Positions 1 to 5,364 of a stretch of DNA of 5,850 nt are shown here, piece after piece. The notes beneath the pieces are model-generated. The model was given only the letters and a program-made list of their open reading frames with translations. It was not told where the DNA came from and searched no databases. The position numbers and the translations under genes were made by a program. Each line of letters begins with the position of its first letter. The first letter of the stretch is position 1. Origin of the DNA: Actinomycetota bacterium (GTDB lineage: Bacteria; Actinomycetota; Actinomycetes; Streptosporangiales; Streptosporangiaceae); NCBI GenBank assembly GCA_003168295.1, contig PMST01000461.1:44742-50591 (forward strand), read 5' to 3'.

Positions 1-2132
1 GCCGCGGCGAGCGCGCCGTCCTCGGCGAACTGCGCGGCTTGCCCGAAGTTGCGGCCGAAATAAGATGCCCAGGCGCCGACCTCCAAGGCGGCCGGGCCGG
101 CCGAGGCAGCCCGTTTGACGTCTTCCAGAGCCTGGGCGTAACGCCTGCGCAGGGTGCGTACCCGGGCCCGGGCCAGCCAGCCGTCCGGGTCGGGATACAG
201 GCGCAGCGCATCGTCGAGCAGCGCCTCGGCCGCTGCGTGGTCGAAACGCTCCGCGGCCTGCGCCGAGGCATCGCGCAGGGCACGGGAGGCCAGCGCCAGG
301 TCACCCCCCAGACGCGCGTGGCCGGCCACGGTCAGCCGGTCGGCGTCTGGCCGCCGGTCGAGCACCCGGCCGGCCTGCCGGTGCAGCAACGCGGCCCGGC
401 CCGCGGTCGCGCTCACCGCCAGGGCCTCCCGGACCAGTTCGTGCCGGAACCTGAACATCCCGTCGGCTTCGACCAGGAACTGCTTGGCCACGGCTTGTTC
501 GGCGTCGTCGAGCAAGGTCAGGGCGGGCCGGCCGAGCACGGCCGCGAGCAGGTCGACATCCAGTTCCGGCCCGATCACGGCCGCGGTGCGCAGCAGCATC
601 CCGGGGGTGCCCAGCTCATCGCACCGGGTGGACACCGACTCGACCAGCGACGCAGGCAGTTCGGTGCCGGCGGCGTGGCGGGCCAGCTCGGTCAGGAACA
701 GCGGGTGCCCCTTCGACCGCGCGTAGAGCTCGTCGACCCGGCCCAGTCCGACCAGCTCAGCCGCCGCCTCCCGGTCGAGCGCGCCGAGATGGATAAAGGC
801 TGTGGCCGGCAGCGGCTCTCCTTCCCCGGGCCGGACCGCGGCGACCACCACCACCGCCGGCTGCTCACGCCGGACGAAACGGAGCCAGTCCGGCAGCGCG
901 GGGCCGGCCAGGTGCGCATCGTCGATGATCACCGCCAGGGGCATCCGCTCGGTCAGCCGGCCCAGAACCCGGACCAGGGCCGCGTAGAGCACCGCCGGTC
1001 CGAGCATGATTTCCGCTAGCATCGGCGGTGCCCGTCGGCTGGGTGCCGCGCCGAGCAACGGCGCCAGTATCGGCGCATCGGCGCCCAGCAGGTCGGCGGT
1101 CACGTCGGGCCCGAGCTCGCGCAGCAGACCAGCCAGCGCGGTCAGCAGCGCGTCGAGCGGCAGCGAGCGGTCCAGCGGCCCGCACGACGCCATCAGCACC
1201 GTGTCCCCGGCGGCGGTGCGCCGGTCGGCCCAGGCCCGCAGCAACGTCGTCTTGCCGATGCCGGCTTCACCGTCGACGACGATGACTTCAGCGGAGCCAG
1301 CCCGAGAACTACGGACGCGCGCCGCGATCGCCTCCAGGCCGGACAGCTCCTCGTCCCGGCCGACCACGCCGCTGGTGGCGGCAGGGGACAGCCGCGCCGG
1401 CACCGCCAGCTCACCGCGGAGGATAGCGGTGTAGAGCGCGGCCGTCTCCGGCGAAGGATCGGTGCCAAGCTCGTCGGCCATTCGCTGCCGCGCGCCGGCG
1501 TAAAGGGCCAGCGCTCCGGCCATTCGGCCACCCGTCACATGAGCCCGGAGCAGGATGCGCAGGGCCACCTCGTCGTACGGATCGCGTTCGGCGGCTGCCG
1601 ATGCGGCGTCGGCGGCCGCCATCCAGTCGCCCGCCTCGAGCAGCGCTGTGGCGGCCACCAGCCGGGCCCGGGTGACCAGCCGCTCAAACTCCGCGTGCCT
1701 GAGCTGGGCCCAATCACCGGGCAGCGGCTGGGGGCCCTCGCCGCGGATCAGCGAGAGCGCGACCCGGGCGGCGGCGACCGCGCCCATCATGTGGCCGGCC
1801 TGCCGCCGTGATTCCATCTCACGGGTAAGCCCGGCCAGCTCGGTCGCGTCGAGCCAGTCGCAGTGCAGCAGGTAACCGCGGTCACGATGTTCGATCCGGT
1901 CGCGCCCGAGGACCGAGCGGAGACGGCTCATCAGCACGGCGACCTGGTCCTCGGGCCGCGCGGGCGGCGCGGTGCCCCACAGGGCGTCGATGAGCACGTC
2001 GGCCGGAACGGCCTGGCCTTCGGCCATGGCCAGCAGCTGCAGCGCCAGCCGTGCCTTCCGGCTGCCGAGCGCCTGCGGCTCGATCCCGTCCACGCCGAAG
2101 TCGCCGAGCACCCGGACAGCCACCGACCTCAT
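1..2132 (-). CDS. AfsR/SARP-family transcriptional regulator with ATPase domain (3' partial)
   Basis: This is a large actinobacterial SARP regulator that probably activates nearby genes; at least 710 codons are open and the frame runs off the left edge. Residues 1-90 form the OmpR-like winged-helix DNA-binding domain, with the typical GSRKARLALQLLA segment near 23-35. Residues about 94-240 are the bacterial transcriptional activation domain, ending in ELGTDPSPETAALY (221-234). An ATPase domain follows after VVGRDEEL (256-263): Walker A GEAGIGKTT at 288-296, Walker B LAVIIDDAH with Asp404-Asp405, and FRFRHELVREAL around 560-571. The remainder is alanine-rich helical sequence of the TPR kind. 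ATG at 2132 is the start because TAA and TAG lie in frame just upstream and the conserved VRVLGDF begins at once. There is no Shine-Dalgarno sequence, so it may be leaderless. I saw no TTA codon. Its target and ligand are unknown. The family call is firm. Confidence 0.93.
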   Translation of the reverse strand, partial: MRSVAVRVLGDFGVDGIEPQALGSRKARLALQLLAMAEGQAVPADVLIDALWGTAPPARPEDQVAVLMSRLRSVLGRDRIEHRDRGYLLHCDWLDATELAGLTREMESRRQAGHMMGAVAAARVALSLIRGEGPQPLPGDWAQLRHAEFERLVTRARLVAATALLEAGDWMAAADAASAAAERDPYDEVALRILLRAHVTGGRMAGALALYAGARQRMADELGTDPSPETAALYTAILRGELAVPARLSPAATSGVVGRDEELSGLEAIAARVRSSRAGSAEVIVVDGEAGIGKTTLLRAWADRRTAAGDTVLMASCGPLDRSLPLDALLTALAGLLRELGPDVTADLLGADAPILAPLLGAAPSRRAPPMLAEIMLGPAVLYAALVRVLGRLTERMPLAVIIDDAHLAGPALPDWLRFVRREQPAVVVVAAVRPGEGEPLPATAFIHLGALDREAAAELVGLGRVDELYARSKGHPLFLTELARHAAGTELPASLVESVSTRCDELGTPGMLLRTAAVIGPELDVDLLAAVLGRPALTLLDDAEQAVAKQFLVEADGMFRFRHELVREALAVSATAGRAALLHRQAGRVLDRRPDADRLTVAGHARLGGDLALASRALRDASAQAAERFDHAAAEALLDDALRLYPDPDGWLARARVRTLRRRYAQALEDVKRAASAGPAALEVGAWASYFGRNFGQAAQFAEDGALAA

Positions 2133-2137
2133 GCCCT

Positions 2138-2143
2138 ATTAAA
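2138..2143 (-). promoter_or_regulatory. Candidate -10 element of the SARP regulator gene (leaderless)
   Basis: On the minus strand this hexamer reads TTTAAT, five of six bases matching TATAAT, and lies five bases upstream of the ATG at 2132. Transcription would therefore begin at or next to the A of the start codon. This agrees with the absence of a ribosome binding site. No good -35 hexamer is found at 16-19 bp spacing, as is common where an activator is needed. The element is inferred from sequence alone. Confidence 0.45.
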
Positions 2144-2173
2144 GCCCCGGCGTTGCCCCCGCCACCAGCTCAG

Positions 2174-2189
2174 TGCAAGGAGACTGCAA
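2174..2189. repeat. TGCAA direct repeat, 11-bp period, in divergent control region
   Basis: TGCAA occurs at 2174-2178 and again at 2185-2189, exactly one helical turn apart, within the 121-bp gap between the divergent regulator and cupin genes. SARP proteins are known to bind short direct repeats spaced by about 11 bp, so this could be an autoregulatory or cupin-activating site. The second copy also forms an 11-bp palindrome (GCAACGGTTGC, 2186-2196). With only two 5-base copies, chance is possible. Confidence 0.3.
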
Positions 2190-2240
2190 CGGTTGCCGGT
2201 CACGCTGGTCCCGCAAGCACGAAATCCGATGGCAGAAACA

Positions 2241-2247
2241 AAAGGAG
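2241..2247 (+). promoter_or_regulatory. Ribosome binding site of the cupin gene
   Basis: The sequence AAAGGAG lies six bases before the ATG at 2254. It is the strongest Shine-Dalgarno match in the window. It decides the cupin start against the upstream in-frame ATG at 2173, which lies in the control region and would add 27 residues with no family resemblance. Confidence 0.85.
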
Positions 2248-2253
2248 ACCCAC

Positions 2254-2613
2254 ATGACCGGCAAAGCGGAGCAGAAGAGCTTCCAGGCACCCGACGAGAC
2301 CCGCACCTTCGAATACGGCGCCGTCGACTTGCTCAAGATCGGCGGCGCCGAAATCGGCCGGCTCACCCTCCAGCCCGGCTGGCGCTGGTCGGAGCACGTC
2401 AAGCCGCTCGCGGGCACCGATCTGTGCGAAGCGCCGCACTTCCAGTACCACGTGACCGGAACCCTGCATGTCGTGATGGCCGACGGCGCCGAGTTCGACG
2501 CGAGGCCCGGCGATGTCACCGCGCTGCCGCAGGGTCACGACGCCTGGGTGGTCGGAGACGAACCCGTTGTCGTCGTCGACTGGTACGGCGCCAGCAACTA
2601 CGCCCGCACCTGA
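2254..2613 (+). CDS. Small single-domain cupin protein
   Basis: This 119-aa protein is a single cupin beta-barrel of unknown substrate; there is no signal peptide or membrane segment, so it should be cytosolic. The conserved core runs from PGWRWSEHVKP (41-51) through PHFQYHVTGTLHVVM (61-75) to PGDVTALPQGHDAWVVGDEP (85-104). Motif 2 fits G-x5-P-x-G-H (Gly86, Pro92, Gly94, His95), but the second histidine is replaced by Trp98. Motif 1 reads HxK (His48-Lys50) rather than HxH. Possible metal ligands are His48, His62, His66 and His95, but a canonical three-histidine-one-glutamate site is not evident. Related small cupins carrying the WSEHVKP and GHDAWVVGDEP blocks are, to my recollection, common in actinobacteria without an assigned reaction. 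The gene is transcribed divergently from the SARP regulator, a position often occupied by a regulator's target. I found no TANNNT -10 box upstream. The fold call is secure; the function is not. Confidence 0.88.
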   Translation: MTGKAEQKSFQAPDETRTFEYGAVDLLKIGGAEIGRLTLQPGWRWSEHVKPLAGTDLCEAPHFQYHVTGTLHVVMADGAEFDARPGDVTALPQGHDAWVVGDEPVVVVDWYGASNYART

Positions 2614-2654
2614 GAACGTCCGGGCCGCTCTGGAAGGCAACGCACGGAGGAGGC

Positions 2655-2670
2655 GGCCGCTAGGGCGGCC
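2655..2670. terminator. Candidate bidirectional terminator hairpin between convergent genes
   Basis: GGCCGC (2655-2660) and GCGGCC (2665-2670) form a perfect 6-bp stem with a TAGG loop. The hairpin lies 42 bases after the cupin stop and overlaps the stop codon of the convergent thymidylate-synthase-like gene. There is no T tract on either side, so this is a GC-rich hairpin at a convergent junction rather than a textbook terminator. Confidence 0.35.
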
Positions 2671-3331
2671 CGGGGTCTCCCCGGGCCAGGACGCCGAGCA
2701 GGTAGTCCCGTTCGGTCTCGTAGATGTGCGCCGATTTGACCATCATCAGCAGCCGTCCGACGGGCCGCCCGAGTTGGCCGGCCACGTGCTGCTGCAGCGC
2801 GGCCAGCTCGACCAGGTTGCCGTAGCCCTTGGCGCCGAAGTCGATGCTGTGCGCGTAGGCGACCAGTTCGACCGCGCCGTCGGGCAGCCAGAAATCCAGC
2901 AGGCTGACACACGGGATATAGCTGGTGTCGGTGTGCGGCTGAAACGTGGTGATGGTCGCCGAGCGGGTGGCCGGGTCCCGGCGCAGCCGGCCGATAACCC
3001 AAGCCATCTGGTCGCGCCCGGAGTGCTCGTAGTCGAAGAGCCGGGTCGCGTAACTGTCCGCCCCGCCCAGCGCGGCGACCTGGCTGTGGTCGGTGAAGTT
3101 GGCGTGCATCCAGGCTAGCCGTTCCGGTTCGGCGTAGCGAGCAATGAGCTCGTCGTCCGGGTCGGGCACCTCGACGGCCAGCGTCACCAGCGATATCTCG
3201 CGGACCCCCAGCCCGTCGTACCGGCTGGCCACGCCGTCGGCCAAGATCCGCCTGGCGACCGCGAGCCACGCCACCCCGAGGGTCTCCGCGTACAGGATCT
3301 CCGGCCGGTCCCGAGCGAGCTCTATCGTCAC
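2660..3331 (-). CDS. Thymidylate synthase-fold protein (divergent, ThyA-like)
   Basis: This 223-aa protein aligns by eye to the catalytic half of ThyA. ThyA adds a methyl group to C5 of dUMP using methylenetetrahydrofolate. Against E. coli ThyA, the nucleophile Cys146 is Cys141 here (in YIPCVS), Asp169 is Asp164, Asn177 is Asn172, His207 is His202 and Tyr209 is Tyr204 (SAHIYE). The DQ...DPATR segment (107-123) also matches. Differences are notable: the phosphate-clamp residue Arg127 is Ser124, Arg166 is His161, His147 is Val142, and the roughly 55-residue C-terminal part of ThyA is missing. Retained Asn172 favours a uracil-type base over cytosine. Related TS-fold enzymes modify UMP or CMP at C5 in nucleoside antibiotic pathways, but the altered clamp argues against a simple dUMP synthase. 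The GTG start at 3331 is chosen for the adjacent TACGAT box; no ATG lies upstream in frame before a TAG at 3391. It lies downstream of, and in the same direction as, the FhuF-like gene. Confidence 0.8.
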   Translation of the reverse strand: MTIELARDRPEILYAETLGVAWLAVARRILADGVASRYDGLGVREISLVTLAVEVPDPDDELIARYAEPERLAWMHANFTDHSQVAALGGADSYATRLFDYEHSGRDQMAWVIGRLRRDPATRSATITTFQPHTDTSYIPCVSLLDFWLPDGAVELVAYAHSIDFGAKGYGNLVELAALQQHVAGQLGRPVGRLLMMVKSAHIYETERDYLLGVLARGDPGPP

Positions 3332-3337
3332 GACCGC

Positions 3338-3343
3338 ATCGTA
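3338..3343 (-). promoter_or_regulatory. Candidate -10 element of the thymidylate synthase-like gene (leaderless)
   Basis: The minus strand reads TACGAT, matching the actinobacterial -10 pattern TANNNT. It ends six bases before the GTG at 3331, which places the predicted first transcribed base on the G of the start codon. No Shine-Dalgarno sequence precedes the gene, in keeping with a leaderless transcript. A -35 match at normal spacing is not visible. Confidence 0.45.
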
Positions 3344-3469
3344 TGCCGTGACCCACCATCGCCCGCCGCCTGAACTCCCCGCGCCTAGCTAACGACCGCC
3401 CGCCGAACTCCCCCGGTCCAGCACCGAAGACGAAATGTACTCAATGTCTGCTTCGATCCGGCAGAGACG

Positions 3470-3484
3470 GTGATCGCGGATCAC
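3470..3484. repeat. 15-bp inverted repeat, operator-like
   Basis: GTGATC (3470-3475) and GATCAC (3479-3484) are perfect 6-bp inverted arms separated by GCG. The site lies about 140 bp upstream of the thymidylate-synthase-like start. Its size suits a dimeric repressor such as a GntR- or TetR-type protein, but no such regulator gene is in view and chance occurrence is possible. Confidence 0.25.
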
Positions 3485-3555
3485 TACCTCCCTCCCGCGG
3501 GTCGTAGCGATCCACAATCGTTGAGCGGCCGTCGACTCAAGGCGAAATCTAATGT

Positions 3556-3574
3556 CACCACCGGCCCGGTCGTG
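3556..3574 (-). terminator. Candidate terminator hairpin downstream of the FhuF-like gene
   Basis: The 19-base sequence is an inverted repeat with 9-bp arms matching at eight positions around a single central base. It starts 47 bases past the FhuF-like stop codon. On the minus strand it is followed by a short A/T-rich run (ATTAGATTT) rather than a clean T tract. It could equally be an operator. Support is moderate to low. Confidence 0.3.
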
Positions 3575-3620
3575 GAGATCATTGCGTTACCGGCGGTTTG
3601 CCAGCCTCCGCGACGGCTAG

Positions 3621-4373
3621 TCACGGCTGAATCTCCGGCCTGCGAGGGACGCCGCGAGCCACCAGCGGGCAGTCGGCGCACAGGCCGCCGCCCGCGACGC
3701 GGTAGTACAGGCAGCAGCTGCGCCGGACAAAGACCGGTTCCCCGCCGCCCTCGCGCCCACGCCCGCCGCGCCAGGTGCCGCTTCCGCGCAGCCGCGGCTG
3801 GGCCACGGCATGCGCGGCCAGCGACCTCCAGTCCGGCCCGAGCCGCCCCTTCAGCAAAGCGAGGCCGCTGACCAGCGCGGACGCGGCGTTGCCGGTGAGC
3901 AGGCCCGCGGCGATCCGCACCCGGCGCCGCAGCGCGTCCGCGAGCGGCTGCAGATGCTCCTCGAACGAGGCCGCGACGAGCTGCTCGATCAGCTTCCGGT
4001 CGGACCCGGCCCAGCCCTCGTCCGCGGTCAGCCCGAGCTCGATCATCTGATCTTCCGGATGCCGCCAGCGGAGCCGATCAGCCGTCATACCAGGGATGCA
4101 GCCTTTCGCCGCCAGGCACGCGAGCGGTGGCGACAGCAGCCGGGACGCGTAACCCTGGAAGAACAGCGACGCCGCCACCCGCGGCTCGCACCCACCCAGC
4201 GCCGCCCGGACCGACGCGAGGAGCGAATCGAGATGATCCTCTCCGCTGTCGAGCTCTCCGCTGTCGAGCTGACCGCCGGAGAGCTGGTCGCGGGACAGGT
4301 GGCTGCCGTAGAGCAGCCGGACGGGCTGCCAGTCGTCCGGGTCAGCGGCCGGATCGGCCAGCCGGAAGAACAT
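3621..4373 (-). CDS. FhuF-like (2Fe-2S) ferric iron reductase protein
   Basis: This protein resembles FhuF-type reductases, which reduce ferric siderophores in the cytosol to release iron. The decisive motif is the C-terminal cysteine set CC-x10-C-x2-C (Cys220, Cys221, Cys232, Cys235 in RRSCCLYYR...LCADCPL), the unusual [2Fe-2S] ligand pattern of FhuF. EPRVAASLFFQGYASRLLSP (63-82) and the following tryptophan-containing stretch match the helical body of actinobacterial homologues. ATG at 4373 gives 250 residues, near family length, but has no Shine-Dalgarno sequence. The helix just before it (IRTALAAAADLG) also looks family-like, so translation may begin slightly upstream at a CTG (4397) or the ATT at 4460. 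ATG 4538 would add 55 residues and collide with the divergent SDR start. An LDSG repeat (residues about 30-45) is an odd insertion. A weak iron-box-like sequence lies upstream. No transporter or siderophore gene is adjacent within the window. Confidence 0.75.
   Translation of the reverse strand: MFFRLADPAADPDDWQPVRLLYGSHLSRDQLSGGQLDSGELDSGEDHLDSLLASVRAALGGCEPRVAASLFFQGYASRLLSPPLACLAAKGCIPGMTADRLRWRHPEDQMIELGLTADEGWAGSDRKLIEQLVAASFEEHLQPLADALRRRVRIAAGLLTGNAASALVSGLALLKGRLGPDWRSLAAHAVAQPRLRGSGTWRGGRGREGGGEPVFVRRSCCLYYRVAGGGLCADCPLVARGVPRRPEIQP
4239..4268. repeat. 15-bp tandem direct repeat inside the FhuF-like gene
   Basis: The unit CTCTCCGCTGTCGAG occurs twice without interruption (4239-4253 and 4254-4268), and a third, degenerate copy follows to about 4283. 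The unit is a multiple of three, so on the minus strand it encodes in-frame copies of an LDSG(E/Q) pentapeptide. AGCTCTCCG (4252-4260) also pairs with CGGAGAGCT (4277-4285) as a 9-bp inverted repeat. Confidence 0.9.
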
Positions 4374-4457
4374 ACCCAGGTCCGCGGCCGCGGCCAGGGC
4401 CGTCCGGATGTCCTCCTGGCCTGCAGGCTGGAGACCCGCCGGGGCGACGTGGTGTGG

Positions 4458-4476
4458 AATCGGTAGCCTTGCCTCT
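4458..4476. promoter_or_regulatory. Possible iron-box-like (IdeR/DmdR) operator
   Basis: The 19 bases match 12 positions of the actinobacterial iron-box consensus TWAGGTWAGSCTWACCTWA, including all seven central bases (TAGCCTT), but the flanking arms are poor. The site lies between the divergent FhuF-like and SDR genes, where an iron-responsive repressor site would make sense for FhuF. The match is below what is usually accepted. The same bases include TAGCCT, which also fits a plus-strand -10 pattern for the SDR. Confidence 0.25.
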
Positions 4477-4524
4477 CGGTCCCGGCCTCGTGCGGGCCGG
4501 ACGAATCGACGGTCGCCCCACGAT

Positions 4525-4529
4525 AGGAG
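4525..4529 (+). promoter_or_regulatory. Ribosome binding site of the SDR gene
   Basis: AGGAG ends seven bases before the ATG at 4537 and fixes that start against the in-frame ATG at 4408. The upstream start would prepend 43 residues lacking SDR character and overlap the control region of the divergent FhuF-like gene. Confidence 0.8.
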
Positions 4530-4536
4530 CCCCTTC

Positions 4537-5322
4537 ATGGATCTCGGTCTGCAGGGTAGCCGGGCGCTGGTCACCGGGGGAAGTAAAGGCATCGGCTTCG
4601 CGATCGCCGACGCACTGGCCGGCGAGGGAGCGGCGGTCGGGCTGGTCGCCCGGGACGCCGCGGGCCTGGCCGCCGCGGCCGAGCGGCTGGCACCGCGCGG
4701 TACGCCGGTCGCGACCGCGGTCGCCGACGTCACCGACACGCCCGCGCTGAACCGCGCCGTCGACGACATTGCCACCGCGCTAGGCGGCCTGGACCACTTG
4801 GTGGCCAACGCCGGCGGCACGGTCGGCCGCGGCAACCTCACCAGCGCAGGCCCGGACGAGTTCACCGCCACCTTCGCCCTCAACGCCGGCCATGCCGCCG
4901 AACTGATCCGGGTCGGCCTGCCCTGGCTGCGAGCCGCGGGCGCCGGCGCGGTGGTGATCGTCTCCTCGATCACCGGCCTGCGGCCGGCCCCGCGCACCGC
5001 CTACGCCGCCGCCAAGGCGGCGGAGATCCACCTGGCCGCGACCGCCGCGCAGGAGCTGGCGCCGGACGGCATCCGGGTGAACGCGGTCAGCCCCGGATCG
5101 ATCATGTTCCCCGGCGGCGGCTGGGACACCTTCGGCCAGCAGCACCCTGAGGACTTCGCGGCCTTCCTGGACGGCCAGTTCCCGTTCGGGCGTCTCGGCA
5201 CCCCACCGGAGGTGGCAGACGTGGTCACCTTCCTGCTGTCCCCGCGGGCGTCCTGGATCACCGGCGCGAACATCGTGGTGGACGGCGGCCAGCGTTACCC
5301 GAGCGCCCGCCGCTTCGACTGA
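4537..5322 (+). CDS. Short-chain dehydrogenase/reductase (SDR), classical type
   Basis: This 261-aa protein is a complete classical SDR, a soluble NAD(P)-dependent oxidoreductase of the FabG-like shape. Visible motifs are the cofactor-binding TGGSKGIG (13-20), the adenine-ring Asp in VADVTD (62-67), NAGG (91-94), the tetrad Asn116, the catalytic Ser in VSSITG (142-147), Tyr156 and Lys160 in YAAAKAA, the PG turn (186-187), and the C-terminal VVDGG (247-251). Arg39 after the second beta strand (LVARD) suggests NADP(H) preference. The substrate cannot be read from sequence: the loop around GGGWDTFGQQHPEDF (193-207), which covers the substrate pocket, matches nothing I recognise specifically. The start is set by the AGGAG at 4525-4529. 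The gene is divergent from the FhuF-like gene, and the GNAT gene follows 42 bp downstream in the same direction, so the two may share a transcript. Confidence 0.93.
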   Translation: MDLGLQGSRALVTGGSKGIGFAIADALAGEGAAVGLVARDAAGLAAAAERLAPRGTPVATAVADVTDTPALNRAVDDIATALGGLDHLVANAGGTVGRGNLTSAGPDEFTATFALNAGHAAELIRVGLPWLRAAGAGAVVIVSSITGLRPAPRTAYAAAKAAEIHLAATAAQELAPDGIRVNAVSPGSIMFPGGGWDTFGQQHPEDFAAFLDGQFPFGRLGTPPEVADVVTFLLSPRASWITGANIVVDGGQRYPSARRFD

Positions 5323-5364
5323 AATTAACTTGTCCCACGGCTGGCGCCGACGGGAACATGTGGC

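Larger units (their letters stand above)
3332..3620. other. Non-coding gap between the FhuF-like and thymidylate synthase-like genes
   Basis: This 289-bp stretch is less GC-rich than its surroundings and has no reading frame with family resemblance or a plausible ribosome binding site. It holds the promoter of the thymidylate-synthase-like gene at its left end, an operator-like palindrome near 3470 and a possible terminator for the FhuF-like gene near 3556. The gap argues against the two minus-strand genes forming a tight operon. A small RNA cannot be excluded. Confidence 0.6.

Noticed and set aside
39..1019. Plus-strand 326-codon open frame.
   Set aside because: It is antisense to the SARP regulator, whose ATPase motifs read clearly on the other strand; its composition is low-complexity Gly, Arg, Gln and Pro.
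2193..2222. Possible -35 (TTGCCG at 2193) for a cupin promoter.
   Set aside because: No acceptable -10 hexamer occurs at 16-19 bp spacing, and no TANNNT is present on the plus strand in this gap.
1863..2663. Plus-strand 266-codon open frame across the regulator start, the control region and the cupin.
   Set aside because: It overlaps both recognised genes in the wrong frame and has no recognisable domain.
2598..3359. Minus-strand 253-codon open frame overlapping the thymidylate-synthase-like gene.
   Set aside because: It is an alternative frame of the same DNA with Arg/Gly/Ala-rich sequence; the thymidylate synthase motifs occur only in the 2660-3331 frame.
3470..3871. Plus-strand 133-codon open frame starting at a GTG in the non-coding gap.
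   Set aside because: It has no ribosome binding site, its second half is antisense to the cysteine motif of the FhuF-like gene, and the product is Arg/Pro-rich without family resemblance.
4408..4536. N-terminal extension of the SDR to an upstream in-frame ATG.
   Set aside because: The classical SDR starts at the conserved LxGxxALVTGG region, and AGGAG at 4525-4529 is correctly spaced only for the ATG at 4537.
4374..4997. Minus-strand open frame extending the FhuF-like gene upstream to 4997 (458 aa in total).
   Set aside because: The extension is antisense to the well-supported SDR gene, is rich in Ala, Ser, Pro and Arg without family resemblance, and is explained by high GC content suppressing stop codons.
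5332..5355. Possible terminator hairpin between the SDR and GNAT genes.
   Set aside because: The arms pair for only three to four bases at a time with an internal loop, and no T tract follows.
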